A stretch of DNA of 64,000 nt, taken from assembly GCA_016987375.1 (NCBI GenBank), contig PJRA01000263.1, positions 5,975,478-6,039,477 of the forward strand, given 5' to 3'. Made by a program: the position numbers and the translations under genes. Position 1 is the first letter of the stretch. Every line of letters starts with the position of its first letter. The notes below the pieces were generated by a model that did not search any database, was not told where the DNA came from, and saw only the letters and a program-made list of their open reading frames with translations. Positions 21,631 to 31,633 of this stretch are shown here, in pieces. This DNA is from Brachionus koreanus (Eukaryota; Rotifera; Eurotatoria; Ploima; Brachionidae).

Positions 21631-24600
21631 ATGGATACTCTAAAAACAGTGATATTTGTTTTTTGTCTCGTAAGGGATGTGGTCATTTGTAAGCCGACAA
21701 GTATGAAAATTAAGAATATTTTTTCTGGTGAGCGGATTCAAATTGAGATAAATCAAACAATCAAGTATCCAATATTCATAAGCAAAATCCCGCGTCTGTC
21801 ATACGAAGAAAACTTGGCATTTTTTCTTCGAAGTGATCCCAGACTAGACTTTCATACAACTAAATTGAATTATGCGAACAACAAACTCACACATTTTCCA
21901 AACAAAATGCTATCTATTGCTTTGCCCAATTTGTCCGAGTTGAATTTGTCTCGAAATGGCATAGAACAGCTTGGTTCATTGGAAGACTTTTCAAAAATCA
22001 TGTGCCGAGAAAAACTAGAGACACTTGATTTGTCATTTAATAATTTAACTAGTATCGAAAATGAAAATTTCCACTATCTTTCAAATTTAAAGTTTCTCAA
22101 TCTATCTCACAATCAAATTTCACATATAAATCTATTTGCATTTTCATCCAATTCTCATCACATAACCCGACTGGACTTGAGTCACAATTCAATTAACGAC
22201 TCTTCGCTCGAATTTTTACTCTTTTCTAGCTTAATCAATCTAAAATGGCTCAACATGGATTACAATCATTTAACTTCTCTATCAAATCATTTTTTGTTTA
22301 ACTTGTACAATTTGGAGTTTTTGTCTTTAAAAAACAATTTTTTAAAATCACTGGATTTATTTTATATTGTTAATAAGAATAATGAGTTTCTAAATTATAT
22401 AGATCTAAGCAATAATTTTAAGCTAAGATTTCAAGTCTATGAGAAAAATATGGAAGAAAAAATTCTCGAGAATAATGTGCAAGTATTGAATCTTAGTGGT
22501 ATTGATTTGTCACACTTAAATTTGAATAAATTTTTGGAAAATTTATTTGACAAGTATAAAAAGTTGAGAATTTTGGACTTGAGCTCAGCTGGAATTAAAT
22601 CAATTGTTTGGTCAACTAAATGGCCGCAGAGTTTAAAAATTTTGGACTTGTCAAAAAATTTTCTTAGAAACTCTCAATTCGACTGTTCTCAATTTAATTT
22701 TTCAAATAAAAGTTTTAATTTTTCTATGATAAATTTGAGCTACAATCAATTTGATAATTTTTCAAATCTACTCGATTCGTGTTCAACTATTTTTAGTCAA
22801 ACAAACGTCGATCTACGTTTTAATAATTTTCAAAATTTGAATCAACTCAAAAGCTCAAATTGTGTCTCTAGTGCACATCTACACGTTTCATTAAATCCAT
22901 TAGTATGTGATTGCAATAATTTATGGTGGGAAAAGTTCAGCTCAAATGGAAATTTTGTGTACAAAAAGTTTTGTTTTAATTTGGCCGATTACGCTGAGCT
23001 CAAGTGTGACTCGGTTTCATCTCAATCCATGTCTCAAATGTCAAGCTTCAACTTGAAACCAACTAACAAAAATTTACTGTGGAAAGTATCGACCTTTTAC
23101 CCAATCGATTCAAGGTCGATCAAGTCTTTTCTGTTCTGTCCATACAAATCAAATTGCCAAAAAAGTAGATGCCAATGCTGTGGTTTGGATGCTTGTGATT
23201 GCGCATCGGTTTGCCCGACCCCATGCCGATGTGTTAGAGATTTTTCGCAAAATTTTGATTTGGTTGAATGCACCAATTCTAATTTGACCATCGCACCGAA
23301 TATTATACCTGCTAGTGCAACTGAATTGAGATTGGATAAGAACGGCCTGAGGCGAATTTATCCCTTACAATTTTTCGCCAGACCCAAGCTCCAATCGATC
23401 GATTTGAGCTCGAACAAAATAGGCTTTATTGAAGAAAACGGATTTAGCGGGATCAAAAACTTAAAAATTCTAAAGCTTTCAAACAATTTAATTCAAATTT
23501 TGTTGGGCTACGAGTTCAAGGATCTGATTAATCTCGAAGAGCTTCATTTAGACTTTAACAAAATTCAATTTATATCAAATCAAACGTTTCAAAATTTACA
23601 CAGACTCAAAGTTTTATCTCTGATGCACAATAATCTAAGACACTTGTTGGAAGTAAACGTATTTTTTAGATTCAACCTCAATCTTTTTAATCTAACCATC
23701 GAACACTCAAAATTAATCCAAAAAGAGTCAATGGATGAAAGTAATTTTAGAAGATATGATGACATCTATTTCTATAACTTGATTGAATACAATTTGGAAA
23801 ATTTGCATGGTGAGGAATATTTGGATAATATGGATTTGTTGATAAACTGCATTCTTCACCAATTTAAAAAAGAAGCTCTTTTAAAGGAACCAAATTTTGT
23901 TCAGGCTTTGCTAGATAATTTAATAGAATACAAGTCGTATTGTAGTCAAATTTCTTCTAAATTACAAAGAATATCAACTCATGAGTCCAAGTTAATAGAA
24001 AGCAGCAATTTAAACCATCATTTTTTTGGTTATATTAGTCTTGGATTTTTAGCAATGGGTTTTAGTTTTCTTCTTGTGATGCTGTTGAACAAATATCGAA
24101 AAAATTCCGATGTCTATTGTTTTAAGCATTTGAACAAAATTCTCAAATCAAAATTTATGCCAGTCCATCATAAAAGATATGAAATCACTGATTTGAATTT
24201 AGTGAACAAAAGGCCTTATTATGATATTTTTCTGGTATATAACAAATTGGATTCGTGTCTTGTAACAAAGCTAATTGCGCCAATTTTTAGATCAAAGCCC
24301 TATAACTTTAAGCTAATACTGCAGCATGACAAAATTAAACTAAACGAAGAAAATCTGATGAAATATGTGATAAATTCTGCGTTTGTTTTGTTTGTTTTAA
24401 GTAAAAATTTATTTACTGATTTTGAGTATGATTTAGCACAAAAATTGGCACGAAATAAAAAATTAGCTGTGTTGGCTGATGACGTGCCTGAGACATTGGC
24501 TGAAAAATTAATTCAACCTGGAAGGATTTTAAGAGGCAACTTCAATTCAGAAAATATGAGTTTTAATTTCAAGTCAATAAATATTTATGAGGACAGTCTT

Positions 24601-24738
24601 GATTCTGGATTCGATAACGATCGAATCATGGATTTTGAAAGTTTTGATGAAAATTTTGTGTACAAAAATGGTGTTCATTTTTCTGACGACTTTGAACATA
24701 TTCAGATACAACGAAACGAGAGAAAAATAGAGTTTTGA
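21631..24738 (+). CDS. Toll-like receptor, multiple-cysteine-cluster type with divergent TIR domain
   Basis: Single coding exon, 1035 residues. There is a signal peptide (about 1-20), leucine-rich repeats (about 80-420), a C-terminal LRR cap (CDCNNLWW, about 426-458) and a cysteine cluster with the Toll hallmark CQCCGLDACDCASVC followed by an N-terminal cap CPTPCRCV (about 514-550). A second LRR set (about 563-675) precedes a transmembrane helix at about 799-820 (GYISLGFLAMGFSFLLVMLL) and a cytoplasmic TIR-like domain (about 863-985). Two LRR blocks separated by CF/NF caps are typical of protostome Toll. TIR box 1 is recognisable (YDIFLVYN), but the RDxxPG loop of box 2 is replaced by LQHDKIKLNE and no FW box 3 is seen. 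AATAAA lies just after the stop. Confidence 0.93.
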   Translation: MDTLKTVIFVFCLVRDVVICKPTSMKIKNIFSGERIQIEINQTIKYPIFISKIPRLSYEENLAFFLRSDPRLDFHTTKLNYANNKLTHFPNKMLSIALPNLSELNLSRNGIEQLGSLEDFSKIMCREKLETLDLSFNNLTSIENENFHYLSNLKFLNLSHNQISHINLFAFSSNSHHITRLDLSHNSINDSSLEFLLFSSLINLKWLNMDYNHLTSLSNHFLFNLYNLEFLSLKNNFLKSLDLFYIVNKNNEFLNYIDLSNNFKLRFQVYEKNMEEKILENNVQVLNLSGIDLSHLNLNKFLENLFDKYKKLRILDLSSAGIKSIVWSTKWPQSLKILDLSKNFLRNSQFDCSQFNFSNKSFNFSMINLSYNQFDNFSNLLDSCSTIFSQTNVDLRFNNFQNLNQLKSSNCVSSAHLHVSLNPLVCDCNNLWWEKFSSNGNFVYKKFCFNLADYAELKCDSVSSQSMSQMSSFNLKPTNKNLLWKVSTFYPIDSRSIKSFLFCPYKSNCQKSRCQCCGLDACDCASVCPTPCRCVRDFSQNFDLVECTNSNLTIAPNIIPASATELRLDKNGLRRIYPLQFFARPKLQSIDLSSNKIGFIEENGFSGIKNLKILKLSNNLIQILLGYEFKDLINLEELHLDFNKIQFISNQTFQNLHRLKVLSLMHNNLRHLLEVNVFFRFNLNLFNLTIEHSKLIQKESMDESNFRRYDDIYFYNLIEYNLENLHGEEYLDNMDLLINCILHQFKKEALLKEPNFVQALLDNLIEYKSYCSQISSKLQRISTHESKLIESSNLNHHFFGYISLGFLAMGFSFLLVMLLNKYRKNSDVYCFKHLNKILKSKFMPVHHKRYEITDLNLVNKRPYYDIFLVYNKLDSCLVTKLIAPIFRSKPYNFKLILQHDKIKLNEENLMKYVINSAFVLFVLSKNLFTDFEYDLAQKLARNKKLAVLADDVPETLAEKLIQPGRILRGNFNSENMSFNFKSINIYEDSLDSGFDNDRIMDFESFDENFVYKNGVHFSDDFEHIQIQRNERKIEF

Positions 24739-26158
24739 TGTAAATAATAAAGCAATATTAATAAATAATATTTTGGGTGAAATTATTTCAAATTTAAAAG
24801 AGATTATTTTTTGTATGTTCGTCTTTTTTTTTTCAATTTCTTTTGTAAAATAATTTAATATTTATTTATGAGTTTAAATTTTTAAATCATTTATTAAATA
24901 AAATTTAAAAAAAAAAAAAATTTATAATTTATAATCTACACTTATATATCGATAATTCAAATTTCAAAATTCTATAATTATTGATAATCTGACAAAATTT
25001 TAAATTTCCTCCTCTTATTTGAAACTTTAATATTTAAAATTATTCTAAAATTTTACGCGTTTTAATGTCAAAAGAAGCTTTTGTAATCCTAGATGATATT
25101 GAAAGCATTCGCAAAATAATTTTAAAAAGAGGGTTAAAGTTTAAAAATCAAGCAGCAACTAAGCATTTGGCAACAATTCATGAAAATTTGGAAATAAAAA
25201 TTAGTAAGGCATACAGCAATTAATTTAATAGAAATGAGAGAATATAAAGACTGAGTCAGGTAGTATTGTAATTTATTCAACAAAATTTTTAACTGCTTGA
25301 CTTCCAACACTAAAGGCCAATGTAGCATAAATTCGTTTTTGCTAAAATTGCTTTTTTCACAAAACAAAATATACTATATTTTACACTCAAACTGATGAAA
25401 ATCTTTAAATTATTTGTTTACAATGAAATAAAAACAAACACTATGGCGTTTATTAACAAAAAAAGACTCGATTAATGAAAGATAATTTTTTTGAAAATTC
25501 GATTCCTTACATTTAGATACCAAAAACATATATCTATAATCAGGCCTTGTTTTAGATCATTAAAAGAGTTTGAAAGAATCTTGAAAAACTTAATACTTTA
25601 AATACATAATTTAAGGTAGGTGAAATTTATGGAGATGAATACAAAAAAACAAAAAAAAATGTTTCCTAGTATCAACCGATTTTAATTTTAAATATTCAAA
25701 TTTAAGCAACCATAATTGACATTACAATCATAGAGGAAGTGTTCTAAAATTTTTTACTGGTTTTTTAGAGACAAGAAAACTTGCTGAAGAGCGTGGTATA
25801 TTTTGTTTTATAAAAATCAAAAATCCTAGGGAAAATACGAATTTATCCTACATTGGTCTTTACGTGAAAAAAAATTTTTTTTAACTTTTTATTATTTTTA
25901 AAAATAAAATATGAAATGCTTTTATTTTGTTTTAATTGACATTATTTAAAATTTTAGACAAAAATATTTTCGAAATAATGTTATTAAATGATAACGGAGT
26001 TGGTTGTTTTTCAATTTTTTTCTAAAATAATTGTCTGGACTGATCTGTGATCGAAATAATTGATAATTAAATTATAATCAATTAAATTTTCGAAGCCGAC
26101 TCGCTTCTACTGAAACTAAACTACAGCGAATATTTATTAATATTCAACTTTTCTACTT
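24739..26158. other. Intergenic stretch, one possible small exon
   Basis: At 25066 an ATG opens MSKEAFVILDDIESIRKIIL and about 26 more codons, followed by an excellent donor (ATTA/GTAAGG at about 25203). No acceptor partner or family is recognised. The rest is A/T-rich noise. Confidence 0.25.
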
Positions 26159-26356
26159 TTAGCTTTGATAATAGAAGAACTTTGCCTTATATGAAAAAGA
26201 GACGTAGTTCTTAAAGTAAAATATAAGCTCATTTTCAACACCAACTAAATACAAGCGTCTGATTAAATCCAGGTTCTTCGATTCATTGGCATAAAGTCTT
26301 GTTTCTAAGTGGTATCCATCAAGTCCCAGTTTTAAGACCTTTCCATTAGAAAACAT
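26159..26356 (-). CDS. Possible small secreted/membrane ORF, unknown
   Basis: From the ATG at 26354-26356, about 65 residues: MFSNGKVLKLGLDGYHLETR, then a less hydrophobic middle and a Phe/Tyr-rich end. The frame is open upstream through a hydrophobic run (IISFCIFFLLLMF) that would make a signal peptide if an upstream start or exon exists. It may be a lone exon or chance. Confidence 0.2.
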   Translation of the reverse strand: MFSNGKVLKLGLDGYHLETRLYANESKNLDLIRRLYLVGVENELIFYFKNYVSFSYKAKFFYYQS

Positions 26357-26696
26357 TAATAGCAAAAAAAAAATACAAAAAGAAATTATCTTGAGTCGAC
26401 TAGTAGATAATTGAAAGAGTTTCCTTCACGAAATATTCCCAACAAAGCCAAACAGCAGTATTTGAAATAAACTAGATGATTTTTATTTTGCAGCACAATA
26501 ACTGATTTAAAATTCAGTAAATTATAAAATCAAAATTTTAATAAAATTTAAAATCATTTGTTTATTTTAGCTATGATAGTAAAATTATCTCGTTAAACTT
26601 TATAAGTTCAATCCTGTTTAAATCTATTATTTTTATTACTTTTTAGAGCTTTTTTGGTAAATGAATTTTAGGCATAAAATTTAATGATAATGGTTG

Positions 26697-26938
26697 ATAA
26701 AATCGACCAGTGAGTAAATTAGTTTAATTTTGAATTATTTGTGATCATAAATCATATTTGTGATCAAAAACTTTTTGAAAAAATCAATAATTATTTTAAA
26801 TTGGAACATCTGTTTTTAATTGAACTATCAAATTTAAAATAATAATTTATTTTTTCGAAAAGTATTTATGATCACAAACAATTCAAAATCAAAATAGCAG
26901 ATGAATTTAACAAACTTATTGAGTGATCGTTTTTATAG
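26697..26938. repeat. Imperfect palindromic (foldback) MITE-like repeat
   Basis: The left arm (26697 to about 26805) and right arm (about 26822 to 26938) are imperfect inverted copies. Both contain TTTGTGATCATAAAT and a TTATTTTAAATT segment, and the ends read TAAAA(T/A)CGA inward. A short insertion in the left arm duplicates TTTGTGATCA. TA at the borders is compatible with a TA-target MITE. Confidence 0.6.
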
Positions 26939-27041
26939 GAAATTTTCAAAATTAAAAATATATATTATTTATTAATAAAATTTAATTTTACAAGTTTTTT
27001 GGTGATTTTTTGGTATTGGAAGAAAAACTTCATAAATAAAG

Positions 27042-30000
27042 TTAGCGCATTAGCATAGCTCGATTGTTCTGATTTGGACTTGCAGGTGATGAATAGCGGT
27101 ATCGTCTCGTAAGAGAATTGGTTTCTGTAGATTCTAGATTGGGCTCTGGGCACAAATATTTTTTAAAATTTGTATACATGTTATTTGGCAATATAAGAAA
27201 TAAATAGCCGACAAAAACACATATTATTGATCCAAATTTAAGATCATTGATTTTCTGTTTATTGATTTCTGTGTCCAAAACTTGGAGTAATGAAAAATTT
27301 TAAAAGATTTAAAAGTATTTTTCAATTAAAATTTAATAAATTCTAACTTACACACAGCTGTAGGTATGGCAAGCCAACAACCGATTTGAATAAATATTTC
27401 CTTAGTTATATGCTGTCCGAATTGAATTGAAAAAGAAAAAACTTGAATTTTTAATTAAATTAATATTTTCTCAAAGATATGCAAAAAAAAACACTTACTA
27501 AATCCAAAAATGCTAGCACCAATTACACAAATAAATATTTCTTTAAATTGACTTAGACTTAGATAATAATATGAAGTGACTGTAAGGGTTTCAAAACCAG
27601 ATATTTTTAGTAAAAATATAAACGGCCAACCGACTAGAAAAGAACTCAAACCAATTAGACTAATGAGCATAATCTTTTGTGACACGATTTTGTTTTTGGT
27701 ATTATTGTTCCAAATTATCTATGAATTTTGTTTCGATTAGTTTATTAAATTTTGAAAAGCTCTATATATTAATTTACTTGCAGAATAGCACTTCCTGCTG
27801 CACTTGATGTGGCAAACAAATTCCCAAGAAATTTCAAATCAAATGCAAATCCATCTGAATAATAGGTAAATATAATTGCTGCTATTGATAAAATGAATCC
27901 AAGAAGCTTAAATTTGAAAAAAAAATAAATTAAATAAATATATCTTTAAGAAAATAAAGCATTTTTTTAAATCATAAAAATCTGTTCATTTTATAGTTTT
28001 ATTTATAAATTAAGTTCTTAGAATTTTTCTAGAAATAATTAAATAAAAATTGCTTAAGTTAAAAGCAAAAATAAATTAAAATAAATTTTGACCAAGAGTT
28101 GTAAAATAAATTAATATTTATTTTTATAGGAATATGGAAGTTTTAATTATCTTCAACACAGTATGAAATAAAGGTTTCAATTCTTTAACGCTCAAAAGCC
28201 AGAAGGGTTTTTTGAACCCTTTTTGTTACTTACTTTATTTGTTTTTTATTCAATAACTATCATTTTTTATAGAATTTTTTTCAATAATATCTTAGATCAA
28301 AAATATTATAAAATTATTTAATTTTAATTACAAAATAATTTTATTTTCATTGAAAAAATAAAAACAAGCCAAATAAAATGAGTCGAAAATTCCTTCCAGC
28401 CTTTGAGTGTAAAAATTGAAGAATTTTAACAAAAAATAAATATATTTTTAGTTATCTTTTTTTAAGATTTTTAGCAATGAGTTTAAAAAAAAAGAGCTAG
28501 GTGATTATTTATTTTTCTGCATTAGACTACATATAATTAGTAGTTTATTTATTTATTATTTATTTACTTGTATTTCTGTACCGAGTTTTAGCTCCNNNNN
28601 NNNNNNNNNNNNNNNNNNNNNNNNNNNNNNNNNNNNNNNNNNNNNNNNNNNNNNNNNNNNNNNNNNNNNNNNNNNNNNNNNNNNNNNNNNNNNNNNNNNN
28701 NNNNNNNNNNNNNNNNNNNNNNNNNNNNNNNNNNNNNNNNNNNNNNNNNNNNNNNNNNNNNNNNNNNNNNNNNNNNNNNNNNNNNNNNNNNNNNNNNNNN
28801 NNNNNNNNNNNNNNNNNNNNNNNNNNNNNNNNNNNNNNNNNNNNNNNNNNNNNNNNNNNNNNNNNNNNNNNNNNNNNNNNNNNNNNNNNNNNNNNNNNNN
28901 NNNNNNNNNNNNNNNNNNNNNNNNNNAAGTTGGAGTATCATATCTTAATTTTAATATAGAACGAACCGCTGAATTTTGGACTACTTCTAATCTTTTTATA
29001 TTAGTTTCTGAAAGAGAGTTAAGACAAGGGAAAGAATAGTCTAGAATAGATCCAATCAAAGACTTATAAAGGTTTCCTAAAGTTCTAAAGTCAAGGCCTC
29101 ATTTTTTATTTGACAAGATTTTGATTAAGTTTAGCCTTGAATTGCAATGTTCTTTAATTTCTTCTATCATTGAAGAAAAGGATAGTTTAGAATCGAATTT
29201 AATACCTAGGAACTTTATTTCTTTTTGGTTTTCGATTTTATTCCCATAGATCTTTAAATTAAAAATAGAACTTTCTTTGTTGTTTTAGGTAAAAATCATT
29301 GAGCAAGACTTTTCAACGGAGATCTTCATTTTCCACTTGAAAAGCCACTGTTCTAATTCAACTAAGTACTTATTCATCTTACTTTCTATATAACCATTTT
29401 TTTTTATAAATAAAAAAAGTGACCAGATCGTCTGCAAAAAGAAGTGAATATTCATTATTAGATTTATTTCTCTTAGGAATATCATTAATAAATATACTAA
29501 ATAATAAAGGACTAATAACTGATCCTTGAGGAACGCCAGCATTCGCAATATTTTGAATTCATCACTAGTGTGATCATTTATATTTACTTTTAATGTTCTA
29601 CAGTTAAGAAATGATAGTCAGAACGTCAAGGTCTTATCATTATCCTTAAAACATGTGGTCTGTTAACAGTCACTCAGTATTTTACTCGTTTTCGCTAGTT
29701 TTAAAAGTCAATAACTAGGTTTTATGGTCCAACTGATGCATTCATCAAATTCTCTGTGAAATAGTCGGTGGTCGGAAGTTTTTAGATAATTTCTAATAAC
29801 ATCCGACTGCGGTCTGTGTTTTTGCATGAGCCAGAACTTTGGTATTCTTAGCAAAATTTAATTTCCGAAACAAAATCAATCAATTAAATCTCTTATTATG
29901 ATAATTATTATTTTTTAAGAAACACTCTTCTCAATTAACATAATTAGAACAAATTCTGATCAATACTTGAACAAAATGAATGAAAAAATGGACATTTTTT

Positions 30001-31633
30001 CTTTTTAAAAAATAAATGCTTAAAAGACTTAAAAAAACAACTAAATTTCTTCAAGTATTCTTGGACATAAAGGAAGAAAAATATCCAAAAATAAATTTCA
30101 AATACAAAATCAACAATTGAATAGCAATTAAATTCTTTGACCAAATAATTTTGACTTTTGATATATTTTTCCTATCTAAAAATTCACAACAACCATCTTT
30201 TTTTGCTACTGCTAATTAGACTTCTTAGAATTAAATAGTCAAAATTTTGAGAAAAAGTGTTAGTCTGCTGTTTTTTAACTCATGAATATTTTTTAAAAAT
30301 CTCTTACTCGCAAAGGAATGAATAGATGATGCAAAATAATCCATGAAGTCATGTAGACAAACGAAAAATTGACTGAATACAAAATAACTACATTTGAACA
30401 ATTCAAAAGATCGATTGCTCTTATTAAAGAATATCCTGTTAGGACCCAAATAATGCTTATTGAAAGAACTTTAAGGAGAAAGTTGCGCTTAATTTTGAAT
30501 TGTGAAATGTTGATTTGGGTCTTTGTTGAATCTGTTGATTGCTGCTGAGTAACTGAATTTGAATTATTGGCATTGTTGTTTTGGACTTTTTCAGTCGCCA
30601 ATCGATATTCAATTCTAGCTCGTTTTTTCATCTGCTTTTCCGAGGAAAAAATATCAAAAGAATTTAGAACAAATTCGTTTATTTTAAAATCAGATCTTTT
30701 CAAATCGGATAAATCGGATGATGGAAAATTTGTCTCGGTTTTGGACTTGTTAATGCAACCTCTTATTTTATTCAAAACTATGATGCTAAGTAAAAAGAAC
30801 GGATAAACCAACAAAAGACATGAAGTCGATGACCACACTAAAAAATAGCAAAAATTACAGTCTAAAATGATACTTGTTCGATTAAACTCAATATTGCTGA
30901 TTATTCTAATATTCTTCATTGAATTAGTGTCTCTGCTAAACTCGGTTAGGTTTAGTGCTCTCCGTACTAAGTATATCATCGAAACAAATGAGAAACAAAC
31001 AACCAAAGACATAAACAGGCCAGTCGTATAAAATTTAAATTTGAAATACATTTTTTTCAGTATAAATTTCGTAAGACTTTGTTTTTCGCTTTGGTTTGGT
31101 GTCAACGAAGAAGTCATGATTGTTTCGCTTTGAGATTCAATGCAATTTTTTATTATACAGCAAACGCAGCAAAATAAAATCACAAATTTCGAGTATTTTT
31201 TTTGATTATTTCTTCCGGTCAAATCAATACCCAGATCAAAATTCGATAAACTATTGTTTGCGCTGTTTTGAATTAATTCACTCGAATTTGTTTTTGAATT
31301 CGATTTTATTTTGTTCAAGTCTAATTGAGAATTTTGTCGATAGCTATTTGAATTTGAAGCTATGTCTATGAAACTGGAATTTTTCGAATTTGTTGTTTTA
31401 TAATTGAATGGAAAGCCGTTTGATAATAAATTTTTGGATTTAAAATGGCTTTTTTTGCGCAAATCCGGACTGTAATTAAAATTTATACGGTTAGTCCCGG
31501 ATGCAATTGACAAATGCCTGCTTTTAGATGATTTTGACAATGGCGAATTAAGGTATTTAGTTGGCACGTAGAGTTTAACATCGTTCAGTTTTTCCTCTTG
31601 TGAACCTGACTTATTCGATTCATTCAGACTCAT
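27042..31633 (-). CDS. SLC35F-type solute transporter (F3/F4-like), five exons
   Basis: Spliced from 30308-31633, 27778-27906, 27499-27718, 27352-27441 and 27042-27280: 667 residues, all GT-AG. The family belongs to the drug/metabolite transporter fold with 10 membrane helices; SLC35F3 is implicated in thiamine transport. Characteristic parts are SNVVILYSVNFSFVYMTSWIILHHLFIPLR (written in two blocks of helix), LLGFILSIAAIIFTYYSDGF at the exon 1-2 junction, and SFSIQFGQHITKEIFIQIG with LAIPTAV near the end. Unusual: a Ser/Asn-rich N-terminus of about 150 residues and an inserted Asn/Gln-rich loop of about 90 residues between helices. The first intron (27907-30307) is 2.4 kb, against about 60 nt for the others, and contains a LINE plus an assembly gap. 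Confidence 0.8.
28556..29660 (-). mobile_element. LINE fragment inside the SLC35F intron
   Basis: The minus strand reads SFLNCRTLKVNINDHTSDEF, then, frameshifted, AGVPQGSVISPLLFSIFIND and LLFADDL (RT catalytic core, about 29450-29560). Further down come the thumb/C-terminal pieces RLEVVQNSAVRSILKLRYDTPT (about 28925-29000). The RT sequence (ISPLLFSIFINDIP) differs from the copy at 8108-9360, so it is a different LINE lineage. Its distal part is lost in the run of Ns. Confidence 0.8.
28596..28926. other. Assembly gap (331 N)
   Basis: A run of Ns within the LINE, consistent with collapse or failure to assemble a repeat. Confidence 0.99.

Noticed and set aside
23097..23291. Antisense frame inside the Toll-like gene
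   Set aside because: Shadow of the cysteine cluster coding strand.
30293..31633. Stand-alone 446-residue membrane protein
   Set aside because: It lacks the second half of the SLC35F fold and ends at a strong donor (CGA/GTAAGA at 30308); it joins the exons at 27042-27906.
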